From Burkholderia sp. Nafp2/4-1b (GTDB lineage: Bacteria > Pseudomonadota > Gammaproteobacteria > Burkholderiales > Burkholderiaceae): DNA of 64,000 nucleotides. Every line of letters begins with the position of its first letter. Position 1 is the stretch's first letter. Of the stretch, positions 7,523 to 16,585 are shown one piece after another. The notes under the pieces are model-generated. The model did no database searches. It was not told where the DNA came from and saw only the letters and a program-made list of their open reading frames with translations. Made by a program: the position numbers and the translations under genes. The DNA lies in the NCBI RefSeq assembly GCF_003635165.1, contig NZ_ML058619.1, positions 266,655-330,654 on the forward strand, read 5' to 3'.

Positions 7523-8443
7523 CTACGTGATCTGATAAGTCGACACCGGCAGGAACTCCTCCGGCAGCGGCCGATCGCCAAGTTCCAGCACCGACCGTTC
7601 GATCGTGCGCGACATCGCATCGAGCGCGAGCGCATTCGGTGCAAGACCGAACGGCTCGGCCACTTCGTTCGCGATCGCCTCGAGCGCGATCAGCGTGTAG
7701 GAAATGAACACGCAGATCAGCGGCGTGAAGAATTCCGTCGAATCGACGAGACCGAACGGCAGCAGCACACAATACGCATACACGGTGCGATGCAGCAGCA
7801 CGCTGTACGAGAACGGGATCGGCGTCGACAGGATGCGCTCGCAGCCACCGACCGACTTGCCGAGCTCGTCGAGTTGCGTCTCGAACATCCAGCAGGTCGT
7901 ATCACCGCCGGGCGCGCGTCCCAGCGCAGGGACGATGCCGCCGCGCAGTTCGTCGAGGATCGCGACCGGCTTGTAGCATTTGCCGCCGAGCGCGGCCGTG
8001 CGCTCCGCCCCGAGAATGCGCAGCAGATCTTCGGTCGGATCGGTATGGCGCAGCTGGTGCTTTAGTGCATACGCGAGCGCGATCAGCAGATCGGCGAGCC
8101 GGTTGCGCTCGGCATCGCTCACACCATCCGGCAGGTAGCGATGCAGTTGCGACGTCACGGCGCGTGCGGCAATCAGCAGGCTACCCCACAGATGCCGCGC
8201 TTCCTTGAAGCGCTCGAAGCTCGCGTTGTTGCGAAACCCGAGGAAGATCGCGAGCGCCAGCCCGAACAGCGTGAACGGCGCGGTGTTCAGCGGAATCTTC
8301 TCGCCGAAGATGCGTCCGTTCGTAAAGACCGCCAGCGTGCTGACGACCGCCATGAACGTGAGTTGCGGAATGATCGATTGCAGCACGGAGCCGTTCCATA
8401 CGAACAGCATCCTGAGCCAGTTTTGTCGTGGTCTGACGATCAT
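7523..8443 (-). CDS. Bestrophin-like (UPF0187/YneE) channel protein
   Basis: A 306-residue membrane protein of the bacterial bestrophin family. It shows the family segments LGFRNNASFERFKEARHLWG and PIPFSYSVLLHRTVYAYCVLLPFGLVD, with the family IANEVAEPFG segment near the C-terminus. Prokaryotic homologues form pentameric ion channels in the inner membrane. The start MIVRPRQNW is chosen because GAGAA precedes it; a longer frame adds 16 residues without a better site. It stands alone between the J-domain gene and the 3' end of cioB. Confidence 0.85.
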   Translation of the reverse strand: MIVRPRQNWLRMLFVWNGSVLQSIIPQLTFMAVVSTLAVFTNGRIFGEKIPLNTAPFTLFGLALAIFLGFRNNASFERFKEARHLWGSLLIAARAVTSQLHRYLPDGVSDAERNRLADLLIALAYALKHQLRHTDPTEDLLRILGAERTAALGGKCYKPVAILDELRGGIVPALGRAPGGDTTCWMFETQLDELGKSVGGCERILSTPIPFSYSVLLHRTVYAYCVLLPFGLVDSTEFFTPLICVFISYTLIALEAIANEVAEPFGLAPNALALDAMSRTIERSVLELGDRPLPEEFLPVSTYQIT

Positions 8444-8500
8444 GATGTTTTCTCGACTACCAAAGGAATGCGCAACCCGTTGCGCCCGCACCCGATGCGC

Positions 8501-8525
8501 AGCGGCCCGCGCGTGGCGGGCCGCT
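8501..8525. terminator. Hairpin downstream of cioAB
   Basis: AGCGGCCCGC and GCGGGCCGCT form a perfect 10-bp stem around a 5-base loop (8511-8515). It lies about 80 bases past the cioB stop (transcription leftwards). There is no long T-tract on the minus strand, so it may act as a weak terminator or mRNA-stabilising hairpin. Confidence 0.45.
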
Positions 8526-8603
8526 TTCCGTCGGGTGCCGTGCCGGGCGCCGCGCTACGCGTGATGATACGCGCCCGCTGCGCCCCGCCACCTCGCGCAA
8601 CGC

Positions 8604-9611
8604 TCAGTGATAGCCGGCGTCGCCCTCGCGCACCTTGCCGCGGAACACGCGATACTGCATCGCGTTGTACACGAGGATGACCGGCAGCACGATCACGGTG
8701 CCGACGAGCGCGAACAACTGGCTCGAATGGCTTGACGACGCATCCCAGATCGTCAGCGACGGTGGCACGATGTTCGGCCAGATGCTGATCACGAGCCCGG
8801 TGTAGCCGAGGAACACGAGCGCGAGCGTCAGCAGGAACGGCGTGGCCTCGTGCTGGCGCTTCACCGTGCGGAAGATGCCCCACACGCATGCGACGACGAG
8901 GATCGGCACCGGCAGGAACCAGCCGAGGTTGCCGCTGCCGAACCAGCGATGCGCGACGGCCGGCAGCCCGATCACGGTCCACAGGCTGACCACGCCCATC
9001 ACGGCGAGCAGCACGCCCGTGAGCGGCTTCATCAGCACGCGCATCTTGCGTTGCAGCTCGCCGTCGACCTTCAGGATCAGCCAGCCGCAGCCGAGCGTCG
9101 CATAGGTGACGAGCACGCCGATTCCGCAGAACAGGCTGAACGGCGACAGCCAGTCGAACGGCCCGCCCGCGAACTGGTTGTTCACGATATGGATGCCTTG
9201 CAGCAGCGAGCCGAGCGTGATTCCCTGGCAAAACGCCGCAAGCGCGGAGCCGCCGATGAACGCGAGATCCCACAGATGCTGCGTGCGGTTGGCCTTCGCG
9301 CGCAACTCGAACGCGGCACCGCGGAAGATCAGCCCGACCACCATCAGGATCAGCGGCAGATAGTTGGCCGGCAGCAGCGTCGAGTAGACAACCGGAAACG
9401 CGCCGTACAGCCCCGCACCGCCGAGCACGAGAAAGGTCTCGTTGCCGTCCCACACCGGCGCGACGGTGTTCAGCATGACGTCGCGTTCGGCCTTCGCGTC
9501 GAAGAACGGAAACAGCAGGCCGATGCCGAGATCGAAGCCGTCCAGCATCACGTAGATGAACACGCCGAGGCCGATGATCGCGGCCCACACGACAGGAAGA
9601 TCGATGTGCAT
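8604..9611 (-). CDS. cioB: Cyanide-insensitive quinol oxidase subunit II
   Basis: A 335-residue polytopic membrane protein of the CydB family, subunit II of bd-type ubiquinol oxidase. Family landmarks include FIYVMLDGFDLGIGLLFPF near the N-terminus, NTVAPVWDGNETFLVLGGAGLYGAFP, and LIFRGAAFELR. It supports subunit I, which carries the hemes, in reducing oxygen to water with electrons from ubiquinol. It lies three bases downstream of cioA in the same operon. The Cio-type assignment follows its partner. No small CydX-type ORF is recognisable immediately downstream. Confidence 0.94.
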   Translation of the reverse strand: MHIDLPVVWAAIIGLGVFIYVMLDGFDLGIGLLFPFFDAKAERDVMLNTVAPVWDGNETFLVLGGAGLYGAFPVVYSTLLPANYLPLILMVVGLIFRGAAFELRAKANRTQHLWDLAFIGGSALAAFCQGITLGSLLQGIHIVNNQFAGGPFDWLSPFSLFCGIGVLVTYATLGCGWLILKVDGELQRKMRVLMKPLTGVLLAVMGVVSLWTVIGLPAVAHRWFGSGNLGWFLPVPILVVACVWGIFRTVKRQHEATPFLLTLALVFLGYTGLVISIWPNIVPPSLTIWDASSSHSSQLFALVGTVIVLPVILVYNAMQYRVFRGKVREGDAGYH

Positions 9612-9614
9612 GGC

Positions 9615-11015
9615 TTACTCCGCTTCGGTGACGTTCAGCGGCGTGGACAGCGCGCTCTTGCGCAGCCCCGGATGCCGGTGCAGTTCGATATAGCCGGCAT
9701 GCGCGGCCGGCCCGCGCTTCATCAGTTTCAGCATGTAATAGACACCCGTTCCGAACACGAGGAAATACACGACGACGAAGATCAGCAGCGACACGCCGAC
9801 CTGCTGCGCACTGACCGGCGCGACGGAATCGACGGTGCGCAGCACGCCGTACACGGTCCACGGCTGGCGGCCGACTTCGGTCGTGATCCACCCGGCCAGC
9901 AGCGCGACGATGCCCGACGGCCCCATGCATACGACGAACCACTGGAACCAGCGCGCTTCGTACAGGCGTCCGCCCTTTCGCAGCAGCAGGCCGAGCAACG
10001 CGGTGAGCAGCATCAGCATCCCGAGGCCGGCCATGATCCGGAAGGTCCAGAACACGATCGGCGAATACGGGCGGTCCTGCGGCGGGAATTCCTTCAGGCC
10101 GCGAATCTCGCCGCTCCAGCTGTGCGTGAGGATCAGGCTGCCGAGATGAGGCACCTGGATCGCATAGCGCGTCGTCTCGGCCTGCATGTCGGGCAGGCCG
10201 ACGAGGTTCAGCGCTGTGCCACCCTTCTCTGTGTCCCACAGCCCCTCGATCGCCGCGATCTTCGCCGGCTGGTATTCGCGCGTGTTCAGCCCGTGCGCAT
10301 CGCCGACGACGATCTGGATCGGCGCGAGCAGCAACAGCATCCACAACGCCATCGAGAAGCTGCGCTTCACCGGTTCGTCGCGGCGCCCGTTCAGCAGGTG
10401 CCACGCGCCGCACGCGGCGACGATGAAGCCCGCGACGATGAACGCGGCGATCGTCATGTGCACGAGTCGATACGGGAACGACGGGTTGAAGATGATCTTG
10501 AACCAGTCGACCGGCACAACGAGCCCGTTCTCGATCCGGTAGCCCTGCGGCGTCTGCATGAAGCTGTTCGACGCGAGGATCCAGAACGTCGAGATCAGCG
10601 TGCCGACCGCGACCATCAGCGTCGCGAAGAAGTGCGCGCGCGGGCTCACGCGCTGCCAGCCGAACAGCATCACGCCGAGAAAGCCGGCCTCGAGGAAGAA
10701 AGCCGTCAGGACCTCGTACGTCAGCAGCGGGCCCGTGATGTTGCCCGCGACGCGCGAGAAACCTGCCCAGTTCGTGCCGAACTCGTAGGCCATCACGACG
10801 CCGGAGACGACGCCCATCCCGAAGCCGATCGCGAAGATCTTCGACCAGAACTGGAACATGGATTTATAGGCTGCGTCGCCGGTGACGAGATAACGCCACT
10901 CCAGCACCGCCAGGAAGCTCGCCATGCCGATGCTGATCGCCGGAAACACGATGTGAAACGACACCGTGAACGCGAACTGCAATCGGGCGAGATGGAACGC
11001 ATCGAAGATTTCCAT
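9615..11015 (-). CDS. cioA: Cyanide-insensitive quinol oxidase subunit I
   Basis: The heme-bearing subunit I of a bd-type ubiquinol oxidase, 466 residues. It shows FHLARLQFAFTVSFHIVFPAISIG at the N-terminus with heme-ligand His candidates, TYEVLTAFFLEAGFLG with conserved Glu residues, FWILASNSFMQTPQGY, and the signature GRQPWTVYGVLRT. The quinol (Q) loop is short, which together with overall length favours the CioA branch over E. coli CydA. MEIFDAFH is chosen as start because the longer frame has an unrelated Arg-rich extension. It is followed by cioB, and diverges from fdhD across about 400 bases. Such oxidases serve low-oxygen growth and resistance to cyanide. Confidence 0.93.
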   Translation of the reverse strand: MEIFDAFHLARLQFAFTVSFHIVFPAISIGMASFLAVLEWRYLVTGDAAYKSMFQFWSKIFAIGFGMGVVSGVVMAYEFGTNWAGFSRVAGNITGPLLTYEVLTAFFLEAGFLGVMLFGWQRVSPRAHFFATLMVAVGTLISTFWILASNSFMQTPQGYRIENGLVVPVDWFKIIFNPSFPYRLVHMTIAAFIVAGFIVAACGAWHLLNGRRDEPVKRSFSMALWMLLLLAPIQIVVGDAHGLNTREYQPAKIAAIEGLWDTEKGGTALNLVGLPDMQAETTRYAIQVPHLGSLILTHSWSGEIRGLKEFPPQDRPYSPIVFWTFRIMAGLGMLMLLTALLGLLLRKGGRLYEARWFQWFVVCMGPSGIVALLAGWITTEVGRQPWTVYGVLRTVDSVAPVSAQQVGVSLLIFVVVYFLVFGTGVYYMLKLMKRGPAAHAGYIELHRHPGLRKSALSTPLNVTEAE

Positions 11016-11424
11016 GACCGTAATTTGCTCGTGGTTGTGAGGACGTCGGCTCGAAGCGGGAAATCGCGCGACGGCTTCGCGACGGCACGTGCAAACATGG
11101 ACGGATCGCACGGCGCACGGCAACGAAGCGTGAATGACGATATCGCGTTTCCGACGATACCCGCAATCGCGCAAACGTGCGCTGAAACTGTGCTTTCCCG
11201 GGGGCCGAAGATGTGTGTACGGAAAACCCGTTTCGTGCTCGCGAGGCCGCCAGCTGTACTGCTTTCCGCGCGGCAACGCTGTGTATCCGCCGAGCGTGCG
11301 AACGCCCTTACCATCGGCTCGCAGCCTGCCCGAGGCGAGCGAGCGCGGCACCGCGCGCCGCCCTTCGCAGATTCCGTTCCCATCGTCCGGCCGTCGCGCC
11401 GGCCGAGCCTCTGGAGAAACCCGC
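11016..11424. other. Divergent cioAB / fdhD intergenic region
   Basis: About 400 bases between divergent genes must hold promoters for both. I looked for an FNR/ANR box (TTGAT-N4-ATCAA) and found none. TACCAT at 11309-11314 is a weak -10 candidate for fdhD. No gene is supported here; plus-strand frames are Arg/Pro-rich shadows. Confidence 0.5.
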
Positions 11425-12294
11425 ATGAAGCCCAGCGACCGCACTGACGATCCGGCCGGCACGCGCATGTGTCAGGTCACGCGTCATCGCGCCGGCGAAG
11501 CGCGGGACACCGACGATCGCGTGGTCGACGAGACGCCGGTTGCACTCGTGTTCAACGGCATCGCGCACACGGTGATGATGGCGACGCCGATCGACCTCGA
11601 CGCGTTCGGCCTCGGCTTTGCGCTGAGCGAAGGGATCGTCGAGCGTGCGTCGGATGTCTTCGACATCGAAACCGAATGCCGGCCCGGCAGCGCCGAAGTG
11701 CGGCTCACCGTGTCGCAACAGGCGTTCATGGCGCTGAAGGCGCACCGGCGCGCGCTGGCCGGCCGCACCGGCTGCGGCGTGTGCGGAATCGAAAGCATCG
11801 CGCAGCTCGACCTGCATCCGCCGCGCATCGCGGCCGCGGGCGCGGCGGCCGGCATCGGCGCCGACGCCGTCTCGCGCGCCGCCCGCGCGTTGCCGGCGCG
11901 GCAACCGCTGATGCGCGCGACCGGCGGCATCCACGCAGCCGCATGGTGCGACCGCGACGGCACCGTGCTGGAAGTCTTCGAGGACGTCGGCCGCCACAAC
12001 GCGCTCGACAAACTGATCGGCCGCCTCGCACGGCGCCGCATCGACCCGAGTGCGGGCTTCGTGTTCCTGTCCAGCCGTGCGAGCTACGAGCTCGTGCGCA
12101 AGGCGGCACGCGTCGGCATTCCGATGATCGCGACGATCTCGGCGCCGACGTCGCTCGCGATCGACGTCGCGCGTGAAGCCGGCGTGCGGTTGCTCGGCTT
12201 CTGCCGCAACGACGGCTTCGTCGAATACGTGTCACCCGACGCGCCCCCGTTACCCGAACCGACGCATGTGCAAGCCCATGCGCTCACCGCTTGA
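11425..12294 (+). CDS. fdhD: Formate dehydrogenase accessory sulfurtransferase FdhD
   Basis: A 289-residue FdhD-family protein, which transfers sulfur (from IscS in E. coli) to the molybdenum cofactor and so activates formate dehydrogenases. The conserved CxxC lies at Cys117 and Cys120 (GRTGCGVCG). Other family blocks are DETPVALVFNG, FALSEGIVE, ATGGIHAAAW, EDVGRHNALDKLIG and FLSSRASYELV. ATG 11425 has GGAG ten bases upstream. Its TGA overlaps the moeA ATG by one base, so the two are translationally coupled. No formate dehydrogenase structural gene is in this window. Confidence 0.95.
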   Translation: MKPSDRTDDPAGTRMCQVTRHRAGEARDTDDRVVDETPVALVFNGIAHTVMMATPIDLDAFGLGFALSEGIVERASDVFDIETECRPGSAEVRLTVSQQAFMALKAHRRALAGRTGCGVCGIESIAQLDLHPPRIAAAGAAAGIGADAVSRAARALPARQPLMRATGGIHAAAWCDRDGTVLEVFEDVGRHNALDKLIGRLARRRIDPSAGFVFLSSRASYELVRKAARVGIPMIATISAPTSLAIDVAREAGVRLLGFCRNDGFVEYVSPDAPPLPEPTHVQAHALTA

Positions 12295-13508
12295 TGAAAC
12301 CCCTGACCGATTTCGATACCGCCCAACGGCAGTTCGCCGGCACGTTCGCGCCGACGCAAACGAGCGTTTCCATTCCGGTCGCGCAGGCGGCCGGCCACGT
12401 GCTCGCCACACCGCTCGCCGCCGTGCTCGACCAGCCGCCCGCCGACCAGAGCGCGATGGACGGCTATGCGATCCGTTACGCGGATCTCGAACGCGGCGAG
12501 CCGCTGCTGGTCGCGCAACGGTGCTATGCGGGCGACGCGCCGGCGCCGCTCGCACCGCGCACGGCCGCGCGACTCTTCACCGGCAGCCTGATTCCACCGG
12601 GCGCCGACACCGTCGTGATGCAGGAGCACGCACACGAGCAGGACGGCTGGGTGGCGTTCGACGCACCGCAGCGCAGCGGATCGCATATCCGCCGCCGCGG
12701 TGAAGAAGTACGCGCAGGCGACCCGCTGATGCCTGCCGGCGTGCGACTCGGTGCGATGCACGTCGGCGTTGCCGCCGCGCAGGGTTGCGCGCACATCGAC
12801 GTGCGGCCGCCACTGCGGGTCGGCATCCTGACGACCGGCGACGAGCTCGTCCCGTGCGGCCAGTCGCGTGCGCCCCAGCAAATCTACAACAGCAATGCGC
12901 CGATGCTCGCCGCGCTGGTGTCGGCAACCGGTGCCAGCGTCGCGGCGAGCGAGCACGCCGCCGACACGCCGGCCGCCGTCGACAAGGCACTCCGCGCGAT
13001 GACCGCGCGTTGCGATCTGGTCGTCTGCGTCGGCGGCGCGTCGGTCGGCGACAAGGACCTGCTGCGCCCCGTGCTGAGTGCGCTCGGCGCGTCGTTCGTC
13101 GTCGCCGGTGTGCGGATGAAACCGGGCAAGCCCGTCGCGCTCGCGCGGCTCGACGAACGGCCCGTGGTATTGCTGCCCGGCAATCCGGGCGCCGCGACGA
13201 TCGCGTTCGCGCTGTTCGTCGCGCCGCTGATCCGCCGCTTGCAGGGCCGCGACGACTGCCTGCCGGTCGTGCCGTCGCTGCCGATCGATATCGACGTCGA
13301 GCCCGATGCGCAGCGCGAACGGTTCATGCGCGTGCGCCGCACCATCGACGCGAACGGTGCGCCCGTGCTCGATACGCTGCGGCAGCAAGGCGCCGGCACG
13401 CTGCAATCGCTCGTGCAGGCGAGCGGGCTCGCGCGGCTGCCGGCCGGGCGGCGCATCGCGCGCGGCGACGCGGTCCCGTATTACGAATTCGCGCAGTGGC
13501 TCGCGTGA
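12294..13508 (+). CDS. moeA: Molybdopterin molybdenumtransferase MoeA
   Basis: A 404-residue MoeA, which inserts molybdate into adenylylated molybdopterin. It has the N-terminal MoeA segment with DQPPADQSAMDGYAIR, the MoCo-binding MogA-like domain with ILTTGDELVP, VCVGGASVGDKDLL and MKPGKPVALA, then LPGNPGAATIAF and a small C-terminal beta domain (MoeA_C). The start ATG at 12294 shares its A with the fdhD stop (TGATG); TTG at 12291 is an unneeded alternative. It is in one transcription unit with fdhD; moaA follows after about 210 bases. Confidence 0.95.
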   Translation: MKPLTDFDTAQRQFAGTFAPTQTSVSIPVAQAAGHVLATPLAAVLDQPPADQSAMDGYAIRYADLERGEPLLVAQRCYAGDAPAPLAPRTAARLFTGSLIPPGADTVVMQEHAHEQDGWVAFDAPQRSGSHIRRRGEEVRAGDPLMPAGVRLGAMHVGVAAAQGCAHIDVRPPLRVGILTTGDELVPCGQSRAPQQIYNSNAPMLAALVSATGASVAASEHAADTPAAVDKALRAMTARCDLVVCVGGASVGDKDLLRPVLSALGASFVVAGVRMKPGKPVALARLDERPVVLLPGNPGAATIAFALFVAPLIRRLQGRDDCLPVVPSLPIDIDVEPDAQRERFMRVRRTIDANGAPVLDTLRQQGAGTLQSLVQASGLARLPAGRRIARGDAVPYYEFAQWLA

Positions 13509-13539
13509 GCATCGACACGGACACGCGCGCGCCCGCCGT

Positions 13540-13553
13540 TCGTGCATGCACGA
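13540..13553. promoter_or_regulatory. Palindrome between moeA and moaA
   Basis: TCGTGCATGCACGA is a perfect 14-bp palindrome 30 bases past the moeA stop and about 170 bases before moaA. There is no T-tract, so it is not a typical terminator; it may be an operator or chance. I could not recognise a MoCo riboswitch in this gap. Confidence 0.25.
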
Positions 13554-13722
13554 TCGCGAACTGTATTCCTGCATTTCGGGTGCGATTGTGTCTCTGCCGA
13601 AAAAATCCGGCGAACTATCCTCACGATGAGGCTCGTCACGACCGGTGCGCCGACACGTCGATGCACGCGCGACCAATCGGCGACGCCGCTCCATTCACTT
13701 CATGCAGGTCGACGAACCGATC

Positions 13723-14823
13723 ATGAATGCCCTCGTTTCCGCCGCGCCGGCCGTCGCCTCATCGGGCGGCGTATCGCCCCACGCCTTCTCCCGCCCGCTC
13801 GACACGCTCGCGCGGCCGCTGCGCGATCTGCGCCTGTCCGTCATCGACCAGTGCAACTTCCGCTGCGGCTACTGCATGCCGCGCGACAGCTTCGGGCCCG
13901 ACTACGCGTTCATGCCGTCGTCCGAGCGGCTGTCGTTCGCGCAGCTCGAGAAAATCGCGCGTGCGTTCGTCTCGCTCGGCGTCGAGAAGATCCGCCTCAC
14001 CGGCGGCGAGCCGCTGCTGCGCCGCAATCTCGAAGCGCTGATCGAACGACTCGCGACACTGACGACGGTCGACGGCAAACCCGTCGAAATCGCACTGACG
14101 ACCAACGGTTCGCTGCTTGCGGCAAAAGCTCGTTCGCTGCGCGACGCGGGGCTGTCGCGCGTGACCGTGAGCCTCGACGCGATCGACGACGCCGTGTTCC
14201 GCCGGATGACCGACACCGACGTGCCCGTCGCGCGCGTGCTGGCCGGCATCGAGGCCGCGCAGGCGGCCGGGCTCGCACCGCTGAAGGTCAACGCGGTGAT
14301 CGAGCGCGGCGTGAACGACGACCAGATTCTTCCGCTCGTGCGTCACTTCCGTCATAGCGGCGTGGCCGTGCGCTTCATCGAATACATGGACGTCGGCGGC
14401 GCGAGCGCGTGGTCCGGCGACAAGGTCGTGCCGGCTGCGCAGATGCGCGAACGCATCGAGGCCAGCTATCCGCTCGTGCTCGTCGGCGAACCGGCGCACG
14501 ACGCCACCGCGATCCGCTGCCGGCACATCGACGGCGCGGGCGAAGTCGGGTTCATCGCGAGCGTGTCGCACCCGTTTTGCGGCACGTGTTCGCGCGCCCG
14601 CGTGTCGGCCGATGGCCAGCTCTATACGTGCCTGTTCGCGACGCAAGGCACCGATCTTCGCTCGTGGCTCGACGAGCATGCCGCGATCGACCGCCTCGCC
14701 GACGCCGTGCGCGCGCGATGGGCGCGGCGCGACGATCGCTATTCCGAGCGGCGGGCCACGCGTGCGGCCCGGCCGTCGGGCAAGACCTATCCGACCGTGC
14801 GCATGTCGCTCGTCGGCGGCTGA
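13723..14823 (+). CDS. moaA: GTP 3',8-cyclase MoaA
   Basis: A 366-residue radical SAM enzyme that converts GTP to 3',8-cyclo-7,8-dihydro-GTP, the first step of molybdenum cofactor synthesis. The N-terminal [4Fe-4S] motif is CNFRCGYC (Cys44, 48, 51). Further on are the SAM-binding GGEPLLR, and TTNGSLL, followed by FIEYMDVGG. The C-terminal cluster Cys residues lie in HPFCGTCSRARVSADGQLYTCLF (split here: HPFCGTCSRARVS, then LYTCLF). The protein ends with the family's Gly-Gly tail (SLVGG). MNALVSA is used as start; MQVDE seven codons earlier is possible. It begins the moaA-moaE-moaD group. Confidence 0.94.
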   Translation: MNALVSAAPAVASSGGVSPHAFSRPLDTLARPLRDLRLSVIDQCNFRCGYCMPRDSFGPDYAFMPSSERLSFAQLEKIARAFVSLGVEKIRLTGGEPLLRRNLEALIERLATLTTVDGKPVEIALTTNGSLLAAKARSLRDAGLSRVTVSLDAIDDAVFRRMTDTDVPVARVLAGIEAAQAAGLAPLKVNAVIERGVNDDQILPLVRHFRHSGVAVRFIEYMDVGGASAWSGDKVVPAAQMRERIEASYPLVLVGEPAHDATAIRCRHIDGAGEVGFIASVSHPFCGTCSRARVSADGQLYTCLFATQGTDLRSWLDEHAAIDRLADAVRARWARRDDRYSERRATRAARPSGKTYPTVRMSLVGG

Positions 14824-14868
14824 CGGCTGCCGTGCGAAGCGTCGCGCATCGCTTACTGGAGAATCGTC

Positions 14869-15432
14869 ATGACGAGTTTCACCGAATCCCGCGCCGCGTC
14901 ACCCGACGATCCGTCGCGTGACGTCAATCATGCGGAACCCGCCGAACCCCATGCCGAACCGCCGCCGGCGATTGTCGCCGGCTTCGAGGTGCGTGTGCAG
15001 TATGCGGCGATCGACGCGGGCGCAGAGATAGCGCCGATCATTCGCAATCCGAAGGTCGGTGCGGTCGTGAATTTCCTCGGCGTCGTGCGCAACGAAGGCG
15101 ACGTCGACGATGTGATCGCGCTCGAAGTCGAGCACTACCCGACGATGACCGAGCAGGCGCTATGGAGCATCGTCGAAGAAGCCAGCGCGCGCTGGCAGCT
15201 CGAAGCGGTGAAGATCGTGCATCGGGTCGGGCACATTCCGCTCGGCCACGCAGTCGTGATCGTCGTGGTGGCTGCCGCGCATCGGGCGTCGGCGTTCGAT
15301 GCGTGCGAGTTCATCATGGACTTCCTGAAGACGCATGCGCCGTTCTGGAAGAAGGAAATCCGCCACGACGGCATGGCCGGGTGGGTCGAGCCGAAGGCGC
15401 TCGACGATCAGGCGATGCGGCGCTGGGGGTGA
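14869..15432 (+). CDS. moaE: Molybdopterin synthase large subunit MoaE
   Basis: A 187-residue MoaE, the catalytic subunit of molybdopterin synthase, which transfers sulfur from MoaD thiocarboxylate to precursor Z. The family core begins at about residue 40 (FEVRVQYAAID) and includes GAVVNFLGVVRNEG, LEVEHYPTMTEQ, VHRVGHIPLGHAVVIV, AAAHRASAFDACEFIMDFLK and the active-site Lys region PFWKKEIR. The N-terminal 35-residue extension, rich in Pro and Glu, is unusual; no internal start with a better site exists, and ATG 14869 has GGAG (CTGGAGAATC). moaD follows after about 50 bases. Confidence 0.94.
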   Translation: MTSFTESRAASPDDPSRDVNHAEPAEPHAEPPPAIVAGFEVRVQYAAIDAGAEIAPIIRNPKVGAVVNFLGVVRNEGDVDDVIALEVEHYPTMTEQALWSIVEEASARWQLEAVKIVHRVGHIPLGHAVVIVVVAAAHRASAFDACEFIMDFLKTHAPFWKKEIRHDGMAGWVEPKALDDQAMRRWG

Positions 15433-15483
15433 ATGTGCCCGACATGCCGTTTCGATTCCGGCGATTTCGCTCTGGATAACGCA

Positions 15484-15741
15484 ATGAAACTGACGATCAA
15501 ATACTTTGCGAGCATTCGCGAACAGCTGCACATCGACACGGAAGTCGTCGATGTCGATGCGAACGAGATCACCATCGACGCACTGCGCGGCATGCTCGCT
15601 GCGCGCGACGCGCTCAGCGGCGAAGCGCTTCGGATGGACCGGCCCGTGCGCGCGGCCGTCAATCTCGAGATGGTGACGGGCGGCTTCGTCGTGCGGGAGG
15701 ACAGCGAGGTCGCGTTCTTTCCGCCGGTGACGGGCGGGTAA
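15484..15741 (+). CDS. moaD: Molybdopterin synthase sulfur carrier subunit MoaD
   Basis: An 85-residue ubiquitin-fold protein, the small subunit of molybdopterin synthase. It starts MKLTIKYFASIREQL, as expected for MoaD, and ends EVAFFPPVTGG; the C-terminal Gly-Gly is adenylated and thiocarboxylated by MoeB. The longer upstream frame (17 more residues) overlaps the intergenic space and lacks the fold start. Here moaD follows moaE, the reverse of the E. coli order. No moeB is in the window. Confidence 0.93.
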   Translation: MKLTIKYFASIREQLHIDTEVVDVDANEITIDALRGMLAARDALSGEALRMDRPVRAAVNLEMVTGGFVVREDSEVAFFPPVTGG

Positions 15742-15883
15742 TCCGCAGGGATCGGCGCGTCGGCGGCCGGGCATGACGAGGACGGGTTCCGGCGGGTGTC
15801 ATGTCAGACCCATTCACGGAAGCATCGGATAAGCGTGGGCAACGCCTCGCCGAAGAGCGCCCCGGATCTCCACCTGGACTATT

Positions 15884-15910
15884 TGTTGGTATTTGACAAA
15901 ATATCCAACA
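15884..15910. promoter_or_regulatory. Inverted repeat over a TTGACA box
   Basis: TGTTGG (15884-15889) and CCAACA (15905-15910) flank a perfect TTGACA (15893-15898). No strong -10 follows at 17 bp. It lies 46 bases upstream of the regulator ATG, so it may be an autoregulatory operator in that gene's promoter. Confidence 0.35.
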
Positions 15911-15955
15911 TTAGCCAAACTTTCCGGCATCCCAAAGCAAACCATTGCCCCCGAC

Positions 15956-16585
15956 ATGCCGAAGAAGACTTCCGACCAGCAACTCCTGCTCAGTCAGATC
16001 AAACAGGTTGCCGAAGGGCTGGCACAGACCTTCGCGCCATTTACCGAGGTCGTGGTCCATGACCTGCTGGACCCCGAGCACGCGGTGCTCGCGATTCACA
16101 ACAATTTGTCCGGCCGAAAAGTCGGACAGCCGGCGACCGAACTCGGGCTTGCGCGAATCATGGACCCGGCCTACGAGCAGATCATCGCCAACTATCCGAA
16201 CCAGCTTGCGGATGGCCGACAGGTAAAGAGCACTTCCATCGGCATCAAGGACGCGAAGGGCGACTACATCGCCGCGCTATGCATGAACGTCGACCTCACC
16301 CTGTTCCGAGGGTTTCAGAACATGCTGAGCGGGTTCATGGCGGTCGAGGGCACCACGCCAGCCAGGGAATCGCTGGACCCTGCCAGCACCGACCTCCTTC
16401 GCACCCGTATCGACGAGTTCGCCGCACGCATGGCGTCGACACCGCGCTCGCTCAAGCCGGAGGAACGTCGCTCGCTTCTGAAGGAGCTCAAGGCGGCTGG
16501 CCTGCTCGAGGTCCGTCGCGCGATGGACACCATTGCCGTCCACCTGGGCGTCTCACGCGCAACGGTATACAGCGATGCCAAGTGA
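15956..16585 (+). CDS. YheO/DauR-like PAS-HTH transcriptional regulator
   Basis: A 209-residue DNA-binding regulator. The N-terminal half matches the YheO-like PAS domain (LAQTFAPFTEVVVHDLLDPEHAVLAIHNNLSG, written here only as landmarks VVVHDL and AIHNNLSGR; then DYIAALCMNVD). The C-terminal 60 residues form a DauR-type HTH (LKAAGLLEVRRAMDTIA, then HLGVSRATVYSD). DauR of Pseudomonas controls D-arginine catabolism; relatives often sit beside amino-acid catabolic genes. ATG 15956 is used; an upstream TTG would add 21 residues and overlap the putative promoter. It heads an operon with a PLP enzyme and an asparaginase. Confidence 0.82.
   Translation: MPKKTSDQQLLLSQIKQVAEGLAQTFAPFTEVVVHDLLDPEHAVLAIHNNLSGRKVGQPATELGLARIMDPAYEQIIANYPNQLADGRQVKSTSIGIKDAKGDYIAALCMNVDLTLFRGFQNMLSGFMAVEGTTPARESLDPASTDLLRTRIDEFAARMASTPRSLKPEERRSLLKELKAAGLLEVRRAMDTIAVHLGVSRATVYSDAK

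Noticed and set aside
11016..11424. An FNR/ANR site expected for cioAB
   Set aside because: No TTGAT-N4-ATCAA or close variant was found; cyanide-insensitive oxidases need not be ANR controlled.
8440..11447. Long frames overlapping cioB, cioA and their antisense
   Set aside because: Compositions are Arg/Ala-rich with no family match; cioA and cioB account for the region.
13509..13722. A molybdenum-cofactor riboswitch before moaA
   Set aside because: I see only a 14-bp palindrome and no conserved-looking multi-stem layout, so it cannot be claimed from sequence alone.
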